This document shows positions 5,955 to 11,018 of a DNA stretch of 11,018 nt, piece after piece. The DNA comes from Cyclostephanos tholiformis (lineage: Eukaryota > Bacillariophyta > Thalassiosirophyceae > Thalassiosirales > Thalassiosiraceae): NCBI GenBank assembly GCA_036939975.1, contig JALLPB010001142.1, forward strand, positions 1 to 11,018, written 5' to 3'. The notes beneath the pieces are model-generated. The model searched no databases. It saw nothing but the letters and a program-made list of their open reading frames with translations, and had not been told where the DNA came from. Position numbers and translations under genes: made by a program. Every line of letters begins with the position of its first letter. Position 1 is the first letter of the stretch.

Positions 5955-8900
5955 TCAATCAATAATTTCAGTCATCAAAGAAGAATCTTCGTCCTCAATG
6001 ATGGCATTCCATCCATCTCCATCCGTGCCACCCTCTGGATCATTACAAGCATTTGACGGCATGCCTTTGTTAGATGATCGCGCTTTCTCAAGGATATCCC
6101 TGCAGTCTGAAAGGGCCTCGTTCATCTGCCTCATATGATCATTCTCATCGGGCTCAGGCTCATCGCTAACAATGACGCTGATGCCCTCGTAACCAGATGT
6201 ATCCGCTGCATCATTTCCATGAGCGGAATTGTCCTCAACCACGGTGCGTCCTTCCACCGTGCCAATATAATGACTCCTATCTACAGACTCTCCCACTCCT
6301 CCTTCCTCGGCATTTTCCGGAGACTCCAATATTGCTATGACCCTGCTCAATTCGTCCTTGATGCTCTGGCTAATGGCATCTCGCTCGCTCTTTTCCCTCG
6401 TCAGGGCAAAGTCCATCTCCCCCCCTGGCATGATGTTGTCAACTGCAGCAAGAATTTCTTCCAAATCTTGCTGCGATGACGAAACACTTGCAACGTCGCT
6501 CGGGGGAGGAGGCATATCCACCATGGGGCTGTCCTTGTTCCTCAACAGGTCCAGGGCGAAGTAGTGACCTTCATAGGATGCTACATTGGAGTCGTCGCGC
6601 AAATTGTCGGACTTTAACGAGAGATTACTATACAAGTCCGACGGCATCACCCCTGTCGAGAGAGAGCAGCCCTCGTCGTCGCTCGGAACCCTGACGATGC
6701 CCCCCCCGGCACGTCCACGAACAGCGGTACCTGATCTTGACGAACCATCCACGTTCAGCACGTCCTCGAATCGAACTTGATCTAACGCACTCATGGCCTC
6801 CATGTTGTAGCTTTCCATAGTCGTATCCAACAAAAGGCTCTCCGCCTGACTCACGTTGACATCGTTCTTCCGTATGCTGCCCTTGGCCCCCAAGAGATGA
6901 GCGCTGACGTCGCTCATCGAGGAATCGTCGTGATAATCGAAAGAGGCACCGCGCTTGGCGTACTCGATGTCGTCCGTTGGCTGATGTTTATTCGACATGG
7001 AACTAGCATTAGCAAGGCGGCACTCGTCACCGTTCGTGGGAGGGCCAATGACGACATCCCGCTCGGCGTAGAAAGAGGGGTCCTTGACGTTAACGTTGTC
7101 ATCCTCCAATTCGGCATAGTCGAAATTGGTCTTATTCTTGCTGAAACGGTCCATGAAAATGGCTGGGCTCGGGGTGGACGGTACGTCCGTCGGATCGAGA
7201 CTTCGGGGACTGTCGCCCATCGTCTTCATGTGGGCATCGTCGTCGACGTAGGCGTCGCCGCGACGCTGCCTCCATAGGAGAAGGGCAGCTGATGTGGAAG
7301 CGAGGGCGACAACAGACGCGCCGGCTATGAAGGCGGGTTTTATCCACGATGGTGGCGACGGGGGAGTAGTCGTCAAGGAATCGCCCTCGTCGTCTTTTTC
7401 GCTCGCATCGATGGCGGGATCGTCGACAGTGGCGGACGAGCCATGGAAGTCATCTTCCTCGACGGGCAATGAGTAATCTATCTTGAGCACCGTTACGTCG
7501 TACTCGGCGGGATCGTCCACAATGGAAATTCCAATGCTCTTGAACACCTCAATGAACTCGAGCTCCTCCTGCCCCGTGAAGGCGTAGACTGTGGCCTCGT
7601 CGAGGATATCGACAGCCTCGGACGGCATTTTTTCGACCTCAGGATGATCAAAGACGGCTAAAAGCGAATTTTCGTTTTCGAGGGGGACGTTGGATGGTGA
7701 AATAGGGAGGGGAACGACGACAGCGCCAGCATTCGTCGGGATCGGATTTCCCAGGATAAATGGTGAGAAATGTTCAAGGGAATGGGCCATACCACAACGA
7801 ACACGCACGATGATATCGGCTCACTCACCCAAGACGCGGAATACGCTCTTGCGTATCACGCCCTTCGACTCTCCATCCGTACCGGTCACGATGTCCTCGA
7901 CGACTACATCTTCCTCGAACGCGAGCGATACGCCGATGGGCGGGATCGACAATACCTCGCCGTATATGCGCGTTAGGTGCTCGACGATCGCCGGCTCCTC
8001 CTTCGTATCGAGGGACGGATGATTCGAGGCGGTACCATCCTCCTGCTTCAGACGATGCCGATCGGCACGACGGACGAAACGACGACGACGATCGGTCTCG
8101 ATGGCGGTTATGGTCATACGGAAGGAGGACGATACCACGGTGGTCACGACCTCTTCCGCGATGGGCGTCATCTCGTCGATCCCGCCCTCCTGTCCCGGCT
8201 TAAACGGTCTGATCAGAGGCGCGACGGGGTACGACGTCGGGGGGGGAGAGATCGACGGCGCGGGGCTGAGGGAGGGACGCGTCGTATCCTCCTTCGTCTC
8301 ATCCTCCTCCGTGGTATCGGTGGTGGAATTGCGTGCCACCTTCACCCCCGATAATGCGAACGTCAATTTCAGGTACGGTCCATTGCCCGACGAATCCTCC
8401 TTCGATGCGTATATTACGCCATCGTTCGAATTCGTGGTGATCATCAACGACAATCGCGACCGCGTCATCCCGCCTCCATCCGTCGTCTTCGACGCCATCA
8501 TATTCTCGATGACGGCGTTCGTGATATCGGCCACCATCCAGCGATTCGCGATGGCGCTACCGAATCGTCCCAATTCGGGATTGCGCCGGCGCATCCGTTG
8601 ATTCGATTCGACATCCCCCCCCCAATCCTCCTCCCCCGTGTTTTCGTTTTCCTGTAGGACCCGCCAATTCCTTTCGCCATCGTTGTCATCGCCACCGTTA
8701 TCGTTGCCGTTGCCGTCATCGTCGATGTCATCGGGCAATAGTTTCACGGCATCGCGTCGACCACCGTCGACATCAACGTAATCGATCCACGCGACGTCCT
8801 CCTCGTTCCAATTGTTCACGTCGTCGTCGTCGTCGTCGTCGTCTTGATTCCGACCGCCGCCCGCGCCACTGCCTCTACCCCTGCGCCTCGGGGCCTCGGT

Positions 8901-10271
8901 CACGTACCCCCCGAAGTCTGCGTCGGATAGAGCGTACATGTGCAGCCTGGCGCTCTGTAGCACTACCGTCCCGTTCGACTTTTTGTTGGGGGGGGGGGGG
9001 GGGGAGGGGGGGGTGGGGGGGGGGGGGGGGGGGGGGGGAGGGGGGGATGGGGACGATACGGTGTCGCGTGTCAGGAGGTCAATCGTCGCGATGATGTAAA
9101 AACAGAATGAAAACGAAAAAGCGTGGTGGTGGTNGGGGGGGGGGGGGGGTGGGGGGGGGGGGGGGGGGGGGGGGGGGGATGATGACGAGACCCGACCCGA
9201 CCCGACCCGACCCAACCCGAAAAAACTCACCCCGGACGGTATGCCCGATACCTCGTCGTACGTCCTTCCCAAACCGAACTTCAACAATATCACCTTGGTC
9301 GGCCTCCCACCCCTGTCGTCGTTGCCGCTCGTCGCGTCGAGTTTCAAACTTTCCCTATCCCCGAAGTTGACGTACGGACGGTACGATTCCAGGAAGGTAT
9401 CGTCGGACGGGCCCAGCCTGTAGGTCAGCGATGCGTTTATCGCTTCCCCCAACACCACCACCACCGACGACGACGACGACGATGACGATGCGTCGGTATC
9501 GTCGTCATCGACGACGTCGGCGACGAGCGTTTCGAGTTCGATCTCGTCGCCGACGTCGACGCGCATCGTCCCCTCCTCCCCCCCCTCGACCCCGACGTCC
9601 TCCCCCGCAACCGACGCCACGCCCGTCACGACGACCGCCTCCCCCCCCGTGATCTCGAACGCGACGCTCGGTCCCGCCGACGGACGCATCGTGGGATCGT
9701 AGGTCGGGTAGGACGTCGCGTCCGGCGCCGTGCTCGGGAGCGCGTATTCCGGATTGGCGCGCAGCCAGAGCTTGCATTCGTCGGGCAATCTCGCGCCTCG
9801 CATTATCCTGCGTTCGCATCGACGTGGCATGGGAGTGCCGTGGAGGGGATTATCGTTCGCGACGGTGGCGGCGTTGGCGTTGGCGTTGGCGGTGCCGCCC
9901 TCGACGAGCGTGGTGGTCAGATTGTCGGTAATCCTGCCGAGGTGATCGAAGAAGTCGGGCTCGAAGAACGACAGTTGTTGTTCTTGTTGCTGCTGTTCTT
10001 GTTGTTGCTGTTCTTGCTGACGTCGTTGCCGATCTCCTCCGCCGCCCCCCCCTCCCTCCACCGCCGTAAACGCGTATGCCCCGGCACTTTCGAACGTCTC
10101 GTCGAGATGGAGCGCCGCGAGGGAAGGCTGTAGAAGTAGTAGTAGAACGAGGAGGAATGCGACGATGGTGGTGCCGAATGATGATATTACGACGGGACCG
10201 TCGGCGTTGCGGGAGGCGCGGCAGTCGCCGGGCCGTTGCCGCCGCCCACTCGCAGTCGTCGCTGTCGTCAT
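5955..10271 (-). CDS. Receptor-like single-pass membrane protein with DNRLRE/CBM96-like ectodomain (3 exons, 1297 aa)
   Basis: Exons are 10271-9231, 8978-7829 and 7657-5955. The ATG is the first Met after an upstream in-frame TAA. A basic N-region and a hydrophobic stretch (residues 34-53, TTIVAFLLVLLLLLQPSLAA) form a signal sequence. A Gln/Glu tract follows (81-99), then C152 and C166, the only cysteines of the mature ectodomain, and a Pro-Thr/Ser linker (187-202). Residues 281-556 match the DNRLRE/CBM96 fold: DDTFLESYRPYVNFG, KVILLKFGLG, VVLQSARLHMYAL, WNEEDVAW, WMVADITNAV, YASKED, PYLKLTF, with acidic low-complexity insertions at 376-475. A Ser/Pro linker (581-600), an unrecognised domain (620-795), a transmembrane helix (836-858) with a WRQRRG stop-transfer, and an acidic tail to 1297 complete it. 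CBM96-type modules are linked to polysaccharide binding. I infer a plasma-membrane glycan sensor or wall tether. The ligand is unknown and no catalytic domain is seen. Confidence 0.8.
7658..7828 (-). other. Intron 2 (171 nt, phase 1)
   Basis: The donor is G|GTGAGT at 7828 and the acceptor CGCTTTTAG ends at 7658, the first AG preceded by a pyrimidine-rich stretch. The exon ends leave one base plus two bases, which join to GCC (Ala731), and the protein-like sequence continues smoothly from SVFRVL into VFDHPEVEKM. An in-frame TGA lies at 7823-7821, right after the donor, so unspliced message stops after residue 732. The downstream ATG at 7808 lies inside this intron and is not a gene start in this model. 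Confidence 0.8.
8821..8842 (-). repeat. GAC trinucleotide run coding for poly-Asp
   Basis: Consecutive GAC codons on the coding strand give eight Asp residues (393-400) within the insertion of the CBM96-like domain. A second triplet run at 9465-9483 encodes Ser 262-269 of the same protein. Both are slippage-prone, and their lengths probably vary between alleles. Confidence 0.85.
8988..9046 (+). repeat. Interrupted poly-G tract (poly-C in the transcript)
   Basis: Fifty-nine bases are all G except A at 9005, T at 9014 and A at 9039. The tract lies eight bases upstream of the intron 1 acceptor AG (minus strand), in the position of the polypyrimidine tract, so it may serve as one despite being pure C rather than U-rich. 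Confidence 0.9.
9135..9178 (+). repeat. Second poly-G tract next to an ambiguous base
   Basis: Forty-four bases are all G except T at 9150, immediately after the N at 9134. The length in the assembly is unreliable because homopolymers of this size are poorly read by most platforms. Confidence 0.9.
9191..9220 (-). repeat. TCGGG pentamer array, six GGG runs in the transcript
   Basis: On the coding strand GGG recurs every five bases (one TT spacer, otherwise TC), starting 12 bases inside the donor of intron 1. The spacing fits a stable RNA G-quadruplex, and GGG runs next to 5' splice sites are known splicing enhancers in other eukaryotes. The function here is inference. Confidence 0.85.
9964..10022 (-). 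repeat. CAA/CAG/GAA tract coding for Gln/Glu-rich segment
   Basis: It encodes residues of the form QQEQQQ repeated three times (about 83-99). The tract mixes CAA, CAG and GAA codons. It lies just after a Gly-rich stretch at 73-79 and before the first ordered-looking part of the ectodomain. Confidence 0.85.
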
Positions 10272-10330
10272 GCGGCCTAACGAGATTGATTGTTATGATT
10301 ATATTATTTTATGACATCATTTTTTTTGAT
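10272..10330 (-). promoter_or_regulatory. Probable core promoter / 5' leader of the large gene
   Basis: Directly upstream of the start codon the composition switches from GC-rich coding to AT-rich DNA. On the coding strand a TGATGTCA octamer (plus-strand TGACATCA, 10312-10319) resembles a CRE/bZIP half-site variant, and an AATAATATAAT stretch (about 10299-10309) is TATA-like. Both are only 28-48 bases from the ATG, so transcription would have to start very close to it or further upstream. No transcription start can be assigned from sequence alone. Confidence 0.25.
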
Positions 10331-11018
10331 AAAAAAATAAAATCGTTTCAGTGTAGGAAGTGCGATCAAAACTCGATAGTACTACTTTATCTTTTGGCAT
10401 ATGTTAGTACCACGATACGCCATCCATTATTACATAATCGTGTCATGGTTCGATTCAGTTCACGATATCCATCCAACAAATAATTTTCAAACCATCGGGA
10501 AGAAACGTATCATAAAATAATAGTAAAAAACTTGAGACACTCCTGGTGATGAATTATGTTGTGTGCTGTAGTATGATATGGTAGTTTGCGGCTGTTCTTT
10601 CAAGATGGAGCCAACGGCGTGTTTTTTGTTTTCGTCGAGGAAACGGAAAGAAGGAATTGATACTACCTACTCTAGGGCCTACTTTGCATGTAGCAAACTC
10701 AAAAAATAAAATCCCTTTGGTATCTACTAGGTAGGTCAGAGACACGAAGGATTTCAATTCGAAAACAAAGTGCCGCAACGATTTGATTCATGCATGGAAA
10801 GAATTTGAACTAAGGAATCTATAACAAAGATTTCAACAGTGCGAAACTGTACCTTCGGATGAGAAGGTTCGCATGTTTGAATTTGAATGAACTGATGTCT
10901 TGTGTCATATATCTCCTTGTTGGTCAGGCCAGGCAGGGTTTAGGCTGTGATTTTTTTGAGCGAAGAACGGATATGCAGATACGCAAAAGAACCTTGTGGA
11001 ACAGTTCTTTTGTCATTT
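10331..11018. other. AT-rich 5' flank, no gene recognised
   Basis: Frames here are short and low in complexity. The longest minus-strand one (10554-10778) translates to sequence with no recognisable motif. A small hairpin, ACCTTC/GAAGGT around GGATGA, lies near 10851-10868 and is bracketed by GCGAA/TTCGC. The rest is AT-rich with A and T runs. The region presumably contains the upstream control sequence of the large gene and possibly the edge of a neighbour beyond the window. Confidence 0.45.

Larger units (their letters stand above)
8979..9230 (-). other. Intron 1 (252 nt, phase 0) with GGG-repeat and poly-C tracts
   Basis: The donor is GGG|GTGAGT at 9230 and the acceptor AACAAAAAG ends at 8979. 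Apart from the AG inside the donor itself, this is the only AG in the intron. A CTGAC branch-point candidate lies at 9074-9070. Removing it joins KFGLGRTYDEVSGIPSG to SNGTVVLQSARLHMYA, restoring adjacent strands of the CBM96-like domain. Just after the donor the transcript has six GGG runs with two-base spacers (9218-9191), then two long C tracts (9178-9135 and 9046-8988) separated by a short mixed sequence. One N at 9134 shows the assembly was uncertain there. Confidence 0.85.

Noticed and set aside
5955..7808. A separate 617-residue gene starting at the Met at 7808
   Set aside because: The Met lies within intron 2, there is no promoter or signal sequence, and the frame joins the upstream exon perfectly at a phase-1 splice.
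7690..8601. Plus-strand frames of 110-166 codons over exon 2/3
   Set aside because: They are antisense shadows of a GC-rich coding region. The minus strand carries the recognisable domain.
9107..9370. Plus-strand poly-Gly protein through the G tracts
   Set aside because: It is the antisense of intron 1 and exon 1. The translation is homopolymer-driven and includes the N.
9505..9819. Arg/Gly-rich minus-strand frame resembling an RGG protein
   Set aside because: It is a different frame of the same exon 1 sequence, produced by CG-rich codons. The signal-peptide frame fits far better.
7821..10271. A single unspliced 816-residue protein containing long poly-Pro blocks and an undetermined residue
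   Set aside because: The poly-Pro part lies exactly between a GTGAGT donor and an AG acceptor, interrupts the CBM96-like fold, and disappears with a phase-0 splice.

Overview
The window looks like nuclear DNA of a eukaryotic alga, most probably a diatom, and I lean towards a centric diatom (Thalassiosirales-like). The evidence is one large intron-containing gene with short GTGAGT...AG introns, an ectodomain with the Pro-Thr/Pro-Ser linkers typical of diatom surface proteins, and a surrounding landscape of decayed PIF/Harbinger and Ty1/copia elements. There is no operon structure, no ribosome binding sites and no prokaryotic gene density. The species call is inference.

Layout. 1-525: a (GTGGGA)n hexanucleotide array at the left edge, AT-rich DNA, and a cluster of GGTAGAA motifs that includes a 120-bp element with 12-bp perfect terminal inverted repeats. 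526-2138: an internally deleted PIF/Harbinger-like DNA transposon. It has about 21-bp imperfect terminal inverted repeats, a minus-strand transposase remnant (stop codon, two homopolymer frameshifts, missing C-terminal catalytic part) and a convergent small plus-strand ORF remnant. 2139-3520: AT-rich DNA with a 28-bp-arm foldback at 2759-2874 and no convincing gene. 3521-4386: a decayed Ty1/copia reverse-transcriptase/RNase H fragment held between two diverged direct repeats. 4387-5700: unrecognised DNA with coding-like, frame-broken plus-strand stretches. 5700-5881: a diverged two-unit tandem repeat just downstream of the main gene.

5955-10271 (minus strand) is the one gene in the window that looks intact. 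Read as three exons (10271-9231, 8978-7829, 7657-5955), it encodes a 1297-residue predicted single-pass membrane protein. In order it has a signal sequence, a low-complexity Gln/Glu stretch, a DNRLRE/CBM96-like beta-sandwich split by intron 1, a Ser/Pro linker, an unrecognised membrane-proximal domain spanning intron 2, one transmembrane helix and an acidic, tyrosine-bearing cytoplasmic tail of about 440 residues. The architecture is that of a glycan-binding cell-surface receptor or a cell-wall-tethering protein. Both introns are multiples of three. Retaining intron 1 keeps the frame open, while retaining intron 2 stops the protein before the membrane helix and would give a soluble ectodomain.

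10272-11018: AT-rich 5' flank of that gene with no convincing second gene. The genes do not form a pathway: this is one host gene embedded in transposon debris, and the most interesting material is the receptor-like protein and its unusual intron 1.
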